Assembly: GCF_016101585.1 (NCBI RefSeq)
Contig: NZ_JACFQG010000003.1
Span: 187,826-251,825, forward strand
Reading direction: 5' to 3'
DNA length: 64,000 nt
DNA from: Bifidobacterium polysaccharolyticum
Lineage (GTDB): Bacteria; Actinomycetota; Actinomycetes; Actinomycetales; Bifidobacteriaceae
The notes below the pieces were generated by a model. The model had not been told where the DNA came from and did not search any database. It worked only from the letters and a program-made list of their open reading frames with translations. A program made the position numbers and the translations under genes. Shown piece by piece: positions 33,872-43,223 of the stretch (positions within the stretch are counted from its first letter, which is position 1; each line of letters opens with the position of its first letter).

Positions 33872-35275
33872 ATGGGACGCACAATGGCGGAAAAGGTCTG
33901 GGCCGATCATTTGGTCAGAAAGGGCCAGGGGGGCGAGCCCGATCTGATCTACATCGATCTGCAGCTTATGCACGAGGTAACCAGTCCGCAGGCCTTCGAG
34001 GGGCTACGATTGGCAGGCCGGAAGATCCGTCACCTGGACCAGGTCATCGCCACTGAGGACCACAACACCCCCACCATCGACATCGATCGGCCCATCGCCG
34101 ACAAGGTTTCGGCCCTGCAGATCTCCACCCTGGAACGCAATTGCCGCGAGTTCGGCGTCCGTCTGCATCCATTGGGGGATGCGGACCAGGGCATCGTCCA
34201 TGCTTTTGCACCCGTCCTGGGACTGACCCAGCCCGGCATGACCATCGTCTGCGGCGATTCGCATACCTCGACCCACGGGGCCTTCGGGGCCCTGGCTTTC
34301 GGCATCGGCACCTCCGAGGTGGAGCATGTTCTGGCCACCCAGACCCTGAGTCTGAAGCCTTTCAAGACCATGGCCATCACCGTCCGCGGCCAGCTCAAGC
34401 CCGGCGTGGGCGCCAAGGACGTCATTTTGGCCGTCATCGCCAAGATCGGCACTGGCGGCGGCCAGGGGCACGTTCTGGAGTACCGGGGCGATGCCATTCG
34501 ACGCATGTCCATGGATGCGCGCATGACCATTTGCAACATGTCCATCGAGGCCGGGGCGAGGGCTGGGATGATCGCGCCGGACGAGACCACCTTCGCTTAC
34601 CTGGAGGGCCGTCCGCACGCTCCTAAGGGGGCCATGTGGGATCAGGCCTTGGAATACTGGCGGACCCTTCCCACCGATCCGGATGCGGTCTTCGACAAGG
34701 AGGTCATCCTGGATGCCGACCAGCTGACCCCCTACGTGACCTGGGGCACCAACCCCGGACAGGGCCTGCCCATAGCTGCTGATGTGCCCGTTCCCGACAA
34801 GATCGCCGACCCCGCCAAGCGCCAGGCGGCCCAGGAAGCCATCGATTACATGGGTCTGAAGCCTGGGATGCCCATCCGGGACATCGCCGTGGACACCGTC
34901 TTCATCGGTTCCTGCACCAATGGGCGCATCGAGGATCTGCGCGCAGCAGCGGCCATCATGAAGGGACACCACAAGGCCAAGAATCTGCATCGCGTCCTGG
35001 TGGTGCCGGCCTCTTCGCGAGTTCGTATTCAGGCCGAGAAGGAAGGGCTGGATCGCATCTTCGAGGACTTCGGAGCCGAATGGCGCAACGCAGGCTGCTC
35101 CATGTGCCTGGGAATGAATCCCGACCAGCTGGTGCCGGGGGAGCGTTCCATTTCCACATCCAACCGCAACTTCCAGGGTCGTCAGGGCAAGGGTGGCAGG
35201 ACGCATCTGGCCTCGCCCGAGGTGGCCGCTGCCACCGCCATCAGAGGAACCATCTGCTCGCCGGCCGATCTGTAA
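33872..35275 (+). CDS. leuC: 3-isopropylmalate dehydratase large subunit
   Basis: Large subunit (467 aa) of the [4Fe-4S] isopropylmalate isomerase in leucine biosynthesis. The aconitase-family cysteines appear in [10 protein letters not shown] and GCSMCLGM; the [21 protein letters not shown] block is also present. The ATG at 33872 is chosen because AGGAGG lies at 33862-33867 and MAEKVWADH follows; the frame is open upstream without homology. leuD follows 46 bases later. It is divergent from the IclR gene, the probable regulator. Confidence 0.96.
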   Translation: MGRTMAEKVWADHLVRKGQGGEPDLIYIDLQLMHEVTSPQAFEGLRLAGRKIRHLDQVIATEDHNTPTIDIDRPIADKVSALQISTLERNCREFGVRLHPLGDADQGIVHAFAPVLGLTQPGMTIVCGDSHTSTHGAFGALAFGIGTSEVEHVLATQTLSLKPFKTMAITVRGQLKPGVGAKDVILAVIAKIGTGGGQGHVLEYRGDAIRRMSMDARMTICNMSIEAGARAGMIAPDETTFAYLEGRPHAPKGAMWDQALEYWRTLPTDPDAVFDKEVILDADQLTPYVTWGTNPGQGLPIAADVPVPDKIADPAKRQAAQEAIDYMGLKPGMPIRDIAVDTVFIGSCTNGRIEDLRAAAAIMKGHHKAKNLHRVLVVPASSRVRIQAEKEGLDRIFEDFGAEWRNAGCSMCLGMNPDQLVPGERSISTSNRNFQGRQGKGGRTHLASPEVAAATAIRGTICSPADL

Positions 35276-35321
35276 GCCCATCAATCATTCGTAATTGCCA
35301 TCCAGCAGGCAGGAGGTCATC

Positions 35322-36008
35322 ATGGAGCCACTTTCCGTTGTTACTGGGGTCGGGGTGCCCTTGCGCCGCTCCAACGTCGACACCGATCAGATCATCCCCG
35401 CCGTATTCCTGAAGCGAGTGAAGAAGACGGGCTTCGAGGATGCGCTCTTCTATGCATGGCGAAGGGATCCGAATTTCGTGCTCAACAGGCCTGAATATTC
35501 AGGTGCTCGCATCCTGGTGGCCGGGCCGGACTTCGGCATCGGATCCTCGCGTGAGCATGCGGTCTGGGCTCTGCGGGACTATGGATTCCGCGTGGTCATT
35601 TCCCCACGCTTCGCGGACATCTTCTATGGGAACACCGCCAAGAACGGGGTTCTGGCCGCCATCATGCCCCAGGAATCAGTGGAGTTGCTCTGGAAGCTCC
35701 TGGAGGAGGATCCTGGCACCGAGATGACTGTGGACCTGGGCGCTCGTACGGTCACTTGCGCGGATGTGACTCTGCCATTCCAAGTGGACGACTACGTGCG
35801 ATGGCGGCTCATGAACGGCTACGATGACATCGATCTGACCCTGCAGCACGAGGATGACATCCGTGCCTATGAGCGCATGAGGGCTGAGCGCTTCCCCTTC
35901 AAGCCGCGTACCCTGCCGGCACAGCATATGCCCGAAGAGCCGGTCACTTCAGCCAGAGAGGGCCAAATCGATTGGCCTGGGCCCCTGGCTGATCGCGGCA
36001 TCATCTGA
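35322..36008 (+). CDS. leuD: 3-isopropylmalate dehydratase small subunit
   Basis: Small swivelling subunit (228 aa) of isopropylmalate isomerase. Motifs [20 protein letters not shown] and [17 protein letters not shown] are diagnostic. AGGAGG at 35311-35316 supports the ATG at 35322. It forms an operon with leuC. Confidence 0.96.
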   Translation: MEPLSVVTGVGVPLRRSNVDTDQIIPAVFLKRVKKTGFEDALFYAWRRDPNFVLNRPEYSGARILVAGPDFGIGSSREHAVWALRDYGFRVVISPRFADIFYGNTAKNGVLAAIMPQESVELLWKLLEEDPGTEMTVDLGARTVTCADVTLPFQVDDYVRWRLMNGYDDIDLTLQHEDDIRAYERMRAERFPFKPRTLPAQHMPEEPVTSAREGQIDWPGPLADRGII

Positions 36009-36041
36009 CCGACGGGCCGTGCGCCCTGATATGAAAGTCCT

Positions 36042-36117
36042 CCGCCCCTTTTTCGCTTACCATGGAAAGTGACAGTCATTGATCGACTGTGGCCGGTTAG
36101 TAAACGAAGAGGGGCGG
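36042..36117 (+). promoter_or_regulatory. Long-range inverted repeat in the leader of the first CPBP gene
   Basis: CCGCCCCT (36042-36049) can pair with AGGGGCGG (36110-36117), and TTCG with CGAA just inside. The right arm includes the likely ribosome binding site of the gene at 36123, so folding could hide it. Confidence 0.35.
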
Positions 36118-36122
36118 TTATC

Positions 36123-37082
36123 ATGAGGCACAGCAGCGGCGATGTGCACGACTGGGGCGTTAGACGGGCAGTGAATGCCCTAAGTGCTTTTGCCTTCATC
36201 TACGTGGCCATCGAGACCCTGGTAGGCCTTTTGGGAGGCAAGGTTGTTCTGCCTGCTCTCTTCCCGCATGCTTCCAAAACGCAACTCAACGGTCCTTTGT
36301 CGGACTGGACAGTGGTTATCTCTGTAGTGTTGGCCCTGCTGTTTGCCTTGATCAGTCAATGGCCGGTCATTGTAGGCCATGAACGGCATGGCCAGGACCA
36401 GGTGCGTTGGGTTACCGCCCGCCGATTCAGCCTGTTGGCGCTGATCATCGCCCTGGCCTGCTTCTTCCTCAGTCAACTGGTGGCCAGTGCGGCCGACTCT
36501 GGACTGGGCGCTATTCTGTCGGGTACTGGGCTGCATCCGCCGACCGCACCTGATGACGGCGGCATGGAAACGCCGATCATGCTCTTCTATGCCATTCTTT
36601 TGGGGCCTTTTGCCGAGGAGCTGGTCTTTCGCGGGGTCATCATGAACGGCTTGCGCCGCTTTGGTCGTGTCTTCGCCATTATTACCTCTTCTTTGCTTTT
36701 CGGTTTCATGCATGGCTCCTTGGTCCAGGGTCTGTTCGGTTTCATTTCCGGCCTGGTTCTGGGCTATCTGGCCATGGAGTACGGGCTGGTCTGGTCCCTG
36801 CTGGTGCACATGCTCAACAATGCCTTCTCTTCAGGTCTGCTGGCCAAGTACATGCCCCTGGCACCCGAGGTGGTTCGCATCGGCCTGGGCCTGCTCATGA
36901 TCCTGGTGCTGCTGATCGGTGTCGTCGGGCTGCTGTTCAAGATTAGGACTCTCCGTGATTACTGCCGCAGCAATCGCGCTCCCAAGGGAATCTATGCTTC
37001 CTGGAGGGCGCCTTGGTTCCTGCTCTTCTGCCTGGCGTGCCTGCTGATGGCCCTGAGCGAATTCGTACCAGGGCTGGCTTGA
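36123..37082 (+). CDS. CPBP-family intramembrane metalloprotease (paralogue 1)
   Basis: Polytopic membrane protein (319 aa) of the CPBP/Abi family, related to eukaryotic CAAX prenyl protease 2. All three active-site motifs are intact: EExxxR (Glu165, Glu166, Arg170 in AEELVFRG), the His of FGFMHG (His197), and HxxxN (His229, Asn233 in HMLNN). Such proteases act in bacteriocin maturation or immunity and in membrane-protein processing; the substrate here is unknown. ATG at 36123 follows GAGGGGCGG; the frame is open to 36069. It is first of three tandem paralogues sharing a similar C-terminus (RAPKGIYASWRAPWF). Confidence 0.85.
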   Translation: MRHSSGDVHDWGVRRAVNALSAFAFIYVAIETLVGLLGGKVVLPALFPHASKTQLNGPLSDWTVVISVVLALLFALISQWPVIVGHERHGQDQVRWVTARRFSLLALIIALACFFLSQLVASAADSGLGAILSGTGLHPPTAPDDGGMETPIMLFYAILLGPFAEELVFRGVIMNGLRRFGRVFAIITSSLLFGFMHGSLVQGLFGFISGLVLGYLAMEYGLVWSLLVHMLNNAFSSGLLAKYMPLAPEVVRIGLGLLMILVLLIGVVGLLFKIRTLRDYCRSNRAPKGIYASWRAPWFLLFCLACLLMALSEFVPGLA

Positions 37083-37225
37083 CCGGACGGCCTATGGCAC
37101 CGGCTCATTGTTGGGATTCTGTCGAGGAAGGGCGGGGTCGGGCTAGACTCGGTTATGTAGTGTCATGATATGAACGCGGGGAAGGTTCGTGTCGCTGGAC
37201 GCCCTTGAGGGTCGTACGGTAGTGC

Positions 37226-39571
37226 ATGAAGGGGAAGGATCATCGACGGATGAGGGATGATGAGGATCACGACAGCGGCGGCGAGTCTGCCGATGTCCAA
37301 GATGAGCAGGGGCGCTGGAAGGCCTCGCGTTCCTCTCTTGCCCTCGTGACCGCAACCCATACCGCCGGCAAGGACTACGCCCGCCACTGGGACTACCAGG
37401 AGGGGTCCATCGATCTGCCGCCGCTCAGCCTGCCGGGCCAGGCCGTGGATGATGGCCTGGCCTACCCGGGACGGATTGCCCATAGAAAGATTGTGCTTCC
37501 GGGCGCTGAAGGGGCTGGCCATCGTGGGCACACGGGGACTATGCCTGTCGGTGAACGACCCTCGGTGCTTCCTGGATCCGATGATTTTTTGACATCGGTC
37601 ACTATGGCCAGTCAACCGGCTGTTCCAGCATTTCCTCCGACGGACCTGTCTGCCGACGAGCACGGAGAGAAGGGGGCCGGCGAGGGGTCTGTACCCCGGC
37701 GCGTGGTTATTCGCCGTGATCTGGAGGCCCCCAAAGCTACGAAGGCCTCGAAGCAGCAGGATCATTCTGCAGCCAAAGTTGTCTGGTCCTGGACCAAGCC
37801 GGAGGTCAGCGATGCTCCGGTTTTCTCCTGGAATATGGGCAAAGGCCGCAAGCCGGCAGCAAAAACCCATGCAGGCAAGCCCAAAGCCCCTACCGCCAAG
37901 GCTTCGTCTCTTGCCACATCTGTTCCTGCCTCGCCAACCAAGGCTACAGGTTCTGCCGTTTCAACAGCATCTGCCCCCGGTTCTTCGTCCGCCGAACCGG
38001 CTGAGTCCAAGCCGACGGCTACGGCTGGGGCGTCTCCGGTTGCCGTTTCGGCGGATTCGCTGTCTGTCAAGCAGAATACAGAGGCTTCCGCACCTGCCAA
38101 AGTGTATGTTCAGCAGTCTCCGACCCCAGTGGTGTTCACTGATCGGCCGGTCGTCGTTCGCCGCTCAAATGCCGACTGGGACTCGCTTATCGCTGGTTCA
38201 TCAGCTTCAGGTCAGAACGTCGCAGCTACACAATCCGTTGCCAGTGGCGCCAAACATCAGAGGCGCCAGGTCTGTTCGACCCCACGGGTAGTTGATCAGC
38301 TGGCCGAGGTCGGCGGCATCAGTACAGGCGGCCGGACTGTTTCGTCATCACCGAGGACTCCGGCCGCTCAGGCGGATCATGCCGTTCAGCCTGTGCAGGC
38401 CGTCCAGACAGTAGGTGAAGTTCAATCCGTCGGTGCCCAACCCGCTCCGTCTGATTCCGCCAAGGCAGCGAATACATCGGCTCCAGCCGCGCAGCACGTT
38501 GGCGTCTCAAGCAAGCTGGACGAGGGCACGCCGAATGCTTCGGCAGCAGCCAAGGCCCAGGTTCAAGCCAAGACGAAACCACAGACGGCCACCAAATCGG
38601 CACCCTCTGGCAAGCCCGTCTCCTACAGGGCCAGTTCGGGGGTTCTCCACGCCGTCAACGGCCAGGCCGCCTTCGCCTTTGTCTACCTTGCCATATCCGT
38701 GCTGATGCTCATGGTCGGTTCGGGGATGATCCTGCCGGTCATCATGGAGCGGGTCAAGGATCCGAGAGCCATTGTCTTCATGTCCGATGGGAATACTCTC
38801 CTGTCGGTCCTGCTGGCGCTGGCCTATGCCTGTATTTCAGAGTGGAGCGTTATTCGAGGTAAGGAGCAGCGAGGACAGGACGCTGTCCATTGGCGAACAG
38901 ATAGAAGAATGACGCTGGCGGCTCTGCTGGCCCTTGTAGCGGTGCTTCTGCTGGGCCAAGGAATGGTCCATGGACTGAACAAGTTCTTCAACCACATCTG
39001 TCTGCTTCTGCACATCCCCTCCCTGGCCTCGCGCAGTCTGCTGGTCACCGGCACTTCCTCGCCGATGATGGCCGTGTATGCCCTCTTGGCGGTTCCTCTG
39101 GCTGAGGAGCTGGTTTTCCGTGGCATCATCCTCAACGGGCTGCGCCGGTTCGGGAGAGTCTTTGCCATCCTGACCGCATCCCTGCTCTGCGCACTGTTGC
39201 AGTGTGACCCGGTCTCTGGGCTCTGGATCTTCCTGCTGGGGCTGGCACTGGGGTATTGCTCCCTGGAGTATGGCCTTGTCTGGGCCATTGGAGCCCGTGT
39301 GGTCGGCAATCTGCTCTTCAGCGGCCTGCCCAACCGTTACCTGATGAGCGCTCCACGAACTGCTCGTATGTCGATTTTGGCAGTGGCATTGGTCTTGGTT
39401 CTGGCTGGACTGGTCATGTTCTTCCTGCACCGCGCCAGTCTGTTTGACTACCGGCGGCGCTATCGAGCCCCTAAGGGAACCTACGCTTCCTGGAGGCAGC
39501 CCTGGTTCCTGCTCTATTTGCTGCTCTGCCTGCTGCTTACAGTCTTCAAGTTCGTGCCCGGTCTGCTCTAG
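37226..39571 (+). CDS. CPBP-family protein with long disordered N-terminus, probably inactive (paralogue 2)
   Basis: A 781-aa protein in two parts. Residues 1 to about 475 are low complexity (Ala/Ser/Pro/Thr/Lys-rich), with no signal peptide or membrane segment, so this part should be cytoplasmic and disordered. The rest is a CPBP membrane domain closely similar to paralogue 1. EExxxR is kept (Glu627, Glu628, Arg632), but the motif-2 His is Gln659 and the motif-3 His is Arg691, at exactly the offsets (+32, +64) where paralogues 1 and 3 have His; Asn695 remains. It is therefore probably a pseudoprotease. The start could also be the ATG at 37250. Confidence 0.82.
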   Translation: MKGKDHRRMRDDEDHDSGGESADVQDEQGRWKASRSSLALVTATHTAGKDYARHWDYQEGSIDLPPLSLPGQAVDDGLAYPGRIAHRKIVLPGAEGAGHRGHTGTMPVGERPSVLPGSDDFLTSVTMASQPAVPAFPPTDLSADEHGEKGAGEGSVPRRVVIRRDLEAPKATKASKQQDHSAAKVVWSWTKPEVSDAPVFSWNMGKGRKPAAKTHAGKPKAPTAKASSLATSVPASPTKATGSAVSTASAPGSSSAEPAESKPTATAGASPVAVSADSLSVKQNTEASAPAKVYVQQSPTPVVFTDRPVVVRRSNADWDSLIAGSSASGQNVAATQSVASGAKHQRRQVCSTPRVVDQLAEVGGISTGGRTVSSSPRTPAAQADHAVQPVQAVQTVGEVQSVGAQPAPSDSAKAANTSAPAAQHVGVSSKLDEGTPNASAAAKAQVQAKTKPQTATKSAPSGKPVSYRASSGVLHAVNGQAAFAFVYLAISVLMLMVGSGMILPVIMERVKDPRAIVFMSDGNTLLSVLLALAYACISEWSVIRGKEQRGQDAVHWRTDRRMTLAALLALVAVLLLGQGMVHGLNKFFNHICLLLHIPSLASRSLLVTGTSSPMMAVYALLAVPLAEELVFRGIILNGLRRFGRVFAILTASLLCALLQCDPVSGLWIFLLGLALGYCSLEYGLVWAIGARVVGNLLFSGLPNRYLMSAPRTARMSILAVALVLVLAGLVMFFLHRASLFDYRRRYRAPKGTYASWRQPWFLLYLLLCLLLTVFKFVPGLL

Positions 39572-39656
39572 AGCATGACGTATTGGGGCTGCCAGTGGTG
39601 GCGTAGACTTGGACCAGCTGGAGGTCAGTGCCGGATGGCCAAACCTGCAGAGGATC

Positions 39657-40727
39657 ATGAAAGGGCATGGTGACATGGGGCAGACAGCGACGGCAGCCGA
39701 CGCGTCAGCGACTGGGCAGACTCAAAAGCCCAGACGAGGCATGGCGGATCGCGCATGGATGAGTGCGGCCAGGGGGATGCTTAACCGTCAGGCCGCCCTG
39801 CTGCTGGTCTATCTGCTTATCATCAACAGCGTCGGTTTTCTGTTCGGTGTTCTGGCTCAGATGGAGTGGAATGCCGTGTTTGATCCGGTGCCTGCCCACT
39901 CGGGATTTATGTATGTGATCGTCCATGCTGACAAGGAGTATGGAGGCATCATCAACCTGATCGCCGCCTGCACAGGTCTCTGCTTCCTGGTCTTCACGCG
40001 GCGGCGGCAGATCTGCGATTCAGGCCCTATGGGCATATTCCACACTGATCTGCACCCCATGACCTGGCAGGTTTTGCTGGGATGCTTTGCACTGACGCTG
40101 ACCGGGCAGACCCTGGCGGACTGGTATCAGTCAGGCATGGACTGGACCACGGCGCGGTTGGGAGTGCAGCAGTCCTGGACCACGACTGAGCAGATCCAGC
40201 AGGCCTCGGGTACTATCCCCATGTTCATCTACGTCAGCCTGCTGGCCCCCGTCATCGAGGAGCTGGTCTTCAGAGGGGCTATCCTGCACGCGCTGAAGCC
40301 CTACGGCCACGTCTTCGCCATCGTCACCTCCGCTGTTATGTTCGGCTTCTTCCACGGCGATCTGGATCAAGGATTCTTTGCTTTCATTATGGGTCTGCTC
40401 TTGGGCTATCTTGCCTGCGAATACTCCATCTTCTGGTCCATAGCCCTGCACGTGTTCAACAACCTGGTCGTCAGCGACGGGCTGGAACTCCTGCTCGGGT
40501 TTATGAGCGACAATATGTCTTCTTACGTCAACGTGCTCATGATGTTGGCAGGCATGCTGGCAGCCGTGCTGGTCCTTTACTTGGGCCGCCATAGGATCGT
40601 CGCTTTTCTGCGGGAAAACCGCACGTATACGAACGTCTATGGTGCCTGGGCCTGCCCGTTCTTCATCATGCTGCTGCTGATCATGGGCTTCACGATGCTG
40701 ACCCCCTTCGTTTCGACCGGTGCTTGA
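39657..40727 (+). CDS. CPBP-family intramembrane metalloprotease (paralogue 3)
   Basis: A 356-aa CPBP membrane protein with an intact active site: Glu201, Glu202 and Arg206 (IEELVFRG), His233 (FGFFHG), His265 and Asn269 (HVFNN). A polar N-terminal segment of about 40 residues precedes the first helix. The C-terminal VYGAWACPFF corresponds to the end of paralogues 1 and 2, so the three arose by duplication. The start is uncertain among TTG 39609, ATG 39657 and ATG 39675. No bacteriocin-like peptide gene was found nearby. murA follows after 140 bases. Confidence 0.82.
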   Translation: MKGHGDMGQTATAADASATGQTQKPRRGMADRAWMSAARGMLNRQAALLLVYLLIINSVGFLFGVLAQMEWNAVFDPVPAHSGFMYVIVHADKEYGGIINLIAACTGLCFLVFTRRRQICDSGPMGIFHTDLHPMTWQVLLGCFALTLTGQTLADWYQSGMDWTTARLGVQQSWTTTEQIQQASGTIPMFIYVSLLAPVIEELVFRGAILHALKPYGHVFAIVTSAVMFGFFHGDLDQGFFAFIMGLLLGYLACEYSIFWSIALHVFNNLVVSDGLELLLGFMSDNMSSYVNVLMMLAGMLAAVLVLYLGRHRIVAFLRENRTYTNVYGAWACPFFIMLLLIMGFTMLTPFVSTGA

Positions 40728-40867
40728 CCAGTATCTGACTGGGTGGACGCTCTATGCCGGAGGCGACAATTCACGGTGTCCCCACACCCCCTGTGGCAGA
40801 CTTGCAAATAGGGGCCGATGATGCGCCAAAGCCCGGCTCTGAGCGGATACGAGAAAGAAGCCGATGT

Positions 40868-42199
40868 ATGGCCAAGATGAATACACAGAATGATGTGCTG
40901 CATGTGGTGGGCGGCAGGCCCCTGCATGGCACCATACAGGTCCGCGGGGCCAAGAACTTCGTCAGCAAGGCCATGGTGGCTGCCCTGCTGGCTCCCGATG
41001 TCTCGGTGCTCAAGAACGTGCCTGAAATCCGTGATGTCCAGGTGGTCTCGGATCTGCTGAGACTGCACGGCGTCAAGGTGGATGTCAGTCCGCAGGAGGG
41101 CGTGGTCACCATTGATGCCCGCCATGTAGAGCTGGCTGATGTGGCCGATGTGGACACCCTGTCGGGCTCCTCCCGCATTCCCATTCTCTTCTCTGGGCCG
41201 CTTCTGCATCGGATGGGAGAGGCTTTCATCCCCGTTCTGGGCGGCTGCCGCATCGGTAGCAGGCCTATCGACTTCCATCTGGAGACCCTGCGCAAGCTGG
41301 GGGCCAATGTCGACAAGGAGCATGAAGCCGGTATCCACATCACGGCGCCCGACGGCCTGCACGGAGCCAAGATTCACCTGCCCTACCCCTCGGTAGGCGC
41401 CACGGAGCAGACCCTGCTGGCGGCTGTCCTGGCCGAGGGGCGTACCGAGCTGTCAGGGGCGGCTACTGAGCCCGAGATCATGGATCTGGTGGCGGTCCTG
41501 CAGAAGATGGGCGCCCAGATCTCAGTGGACGTGGACCGTACCATCCGCATTGAGGGGGTGCCCTCTCTGAAAGGCTTCACCCATACCTCACTGCCGGACC
41601 GGATCGAGGCCGCCTCCTGGGCTTCTGCCGCCCTGGCTACCCATGGCGACATCATGGTCAAGGGCGCCCACCAGCCCGACATGATGACCTATCTGAACGT
41701 CTTCCGCAAGATCGGTGGCCAGTTCGATGTGCGCGATGACGGCATCCGCTTCTGGCATCCGGGCGGCGACCTGCGGCCCGTGGCCATCGAGACCGACGTG
41801 CACCCCGGGTTCATGACCGATTGGCAGCAGCCTCTGGTAGTCGCTCTGACCCAGGCCAAGGGTCTTTCCATCGTTCACGAGACCGTCTACGAGAACCGCT
41901 TCGGCTTCACCAAGCCGCTGATTCAGATGGGCGCCACCATCCAGCTCTACAAGGAGTGCCTGGGATCCCTGCCCTGCCGCTTCCAGCAGCGCAACTTCAA
42001 CCACTCGGCGGTTATCTTCGGACCCACCCCGCTGACTGGCCAGGACATCGATGTACCCGATTTGCGTGGCGGTTTCAGCCACCTGATTGCGGCACTGACA
42101 GCCTCCGGCCCCTCCACCGTCCACGGCATCTCCTTGATCGACCGCGGTTACGAGGACTTCCGCGACAAGCTACTGGCCTTGGACGCGCAGATCGACTGA
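40868..42199 (+). CDS. murA: UDP-N-acetylglucosamine 1-carboxyvinyltransferase
   Basis: First committed enzyme of peptidoglycan precursor synthesis (443 aa), transferring enolpyruvate from PEP to UDP-GlcNAc. The Lys-Asn pair of the active site is in RGAKN (Lys29, Asn30). The catalytic Cys is kept (Cys127 in GGCRIGSRPID), so it should be fosfomycin-sensitive in principle. I choose ATG at 40868; the frame is open back to 40754 but the extra residues look unrelated. It begins a run of cell-envelope genes (murA, plsC, gpsA, ddl). Confidence 0.92.
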   Translation: MAKMNTQNDVLHVVGGRPLHGTIQVRGAKNFVSKAMVAALLAPDVSVLKNVPEIRDVQVVSDLLRLHGVKVDVSPQEGVVTIDARHVELADVADVDTLSGSSRIPILFSGPLLHRMGEAFIPVLGGCRIGSRPIDFHLETLRKLGANVDKEHEAGIHITAPDGLHGAKIHLPYPSVGATEQTLLAAVLAEGRTELSGAATEPEIMDLVAVLQKMGAQISVDVDRTIRIEGVPSLKGFTHTSLPDRIEAASWASAALATHGDIMVKGAHQPDMMTYLNVFRKIGGQFDVRDDGIRFWHPGGDLRPVAIETDVHPGFMTDWQQPLVVALTQAKGLSIVHETVYENRFGFTKPLIQMGATIQLYKECLGSLPCRFQQRNFNHSAVIFGPTPLTGQDIDVPDLRGGFSHLIAALTASGPSTVHGISLIDRGYEDFRDKLLALDAQID

Positions 42200-42213
42200 T
42201 CCGGCAGGCATAG

Positions 42214-43107
42214 ATGGCTTCCAAAGGCAAACCCTCTCCCCGGTCTGCGGTACCAGCCCTGCCCGACCGGCAGGTGGCCCTGCTGGCCCAGCGGCACAGG
42301 TTGGTGGATCCGACCCGCTACTATCCCACTGGTCACCGCGCACCGGCCCTGGACGAGATAGACGGTCAGCACCCCGTGGGGACTACCCGTCTATTGCGGG
42401 GGGTCTCCCAGGTGGTGCGTGACTCCTGCCGAGTCTATGCCTGGGGGTTGGAGCGGGTGCCGCAGACCGGGCCTTTTATTACCGCAGCCACCCATGTGAC
42501 CCAGTTCGACGTTTTCATTCCCATGATGGCTCTCTTCCACCAGGGTCGTCGTCCCCGCTATATGGCCAAGGCCGAGATGGCCCACTGGCCCCTTATCGGC
42601 AGCTGGTTTCGCATGGTGGGCATGCAGCCGGTAGAACGCAAGTCCGGCAAGGCCAGGTCGATTGAGGAGGAGTCAATCAGTATCATCACCTCGGGCAGGC
42701 CCCTGACCATCTGGCCGGAGGGGACCGTGACCCGTGACCCTCTGAAGTGGCCCATGTCGCTCAAACCCGGGGTCGGATTCATCGCCTTGGAAGCCTCACG
42801 GCAGTTGGGTCGCATGGTTCCTCTCTATCCCAGCATCACCTGGGGGGCGGCTTCGATCAACCACAAGTGGCCTTGGCCTCGCAAGAACGTGGTCATGTGC
42901 TATGACCGGCTCCTTGACTATTCCGACCTTCTGGAAGACATGGATCAGTGGGGCGCAGAACCCCCCAAGCAGTCCGTGCATGCCCTCTGTGTCCGCCTGC
43001 GCAACCGGATGGAAGAGGTCATGGCCGAGATTCGTGGCGAAGAGCCCCCGGCGGCTGGATATTTCGATTATGTGACCATGACCCGTCGGCCCAGAAGCGA
43101 GCAATAA
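42214..43107 (+). CDS. plsC: 1-acyl-sn-glycerol-3-phosphate acyltransferase-like protein
   Basis: Lysophospholipid acyltransferase family protein (297 aa), converting lysophosphatidate to phosphatidate in phospholipid synthesis. The catalytic Hx4D motif is His94-Asp99 in ATHVTQFD, and the substrate-binding block is WPEGTVTRD. There is a polar N-terminal extension of about 60 residues. It starts 14 bases after murA and was probably co-transcribed with it. The next gene, gpsA, acts in the same lipid pathway. Acyl preference is unknown. Confidence 0.87.
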   Translation: MASKGKPSPRSAVPALPDRQVALLAQRHRLVDPTRYYPTGHRAPALDEIDGQHPVGTTRLLRGVSQVVRDSCRVYAWGLERVPQTGPFITAATHVTQFDVFIPMMALFHQGRRPRYMAKAEMAHWPLIGSWFRMVGMQPVERKSGKARSIEEESISIITSGRPLTIWPEGTVTRDPLKWPMSLKPGVGFIALEASRQLGRMVPLYPSITWGAASINHKWPWPRKNVVMCYDRLLDYSDLLEDMDQWGAEPPKQSVHALCVRLRNRMEEVMAEIRGEEPPAAGYFDYVTMTRRPRSEQ

Positions 43108-43223
43108 GGCCGGAACCCACCTCCAATTCCTCCTGCCTGGCGGTGGTGTCATAGGATGGTAGAGACAAGAATGAGGCTGCTGGTCGGCGTTCCCGTGCGC
43201 ACGGCATTATGCAAAGGAGAATG

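Noticed and set aside
37163-37870. A 235-codon reverse-strand frame opposite the disordered N-terminus of CPBP paralogue 2
   Set aside because: The forward frame runs continuously into the conserved CPBP domain and has biased composition typical of a disordered region. The reverse frame has neither motif nor context.
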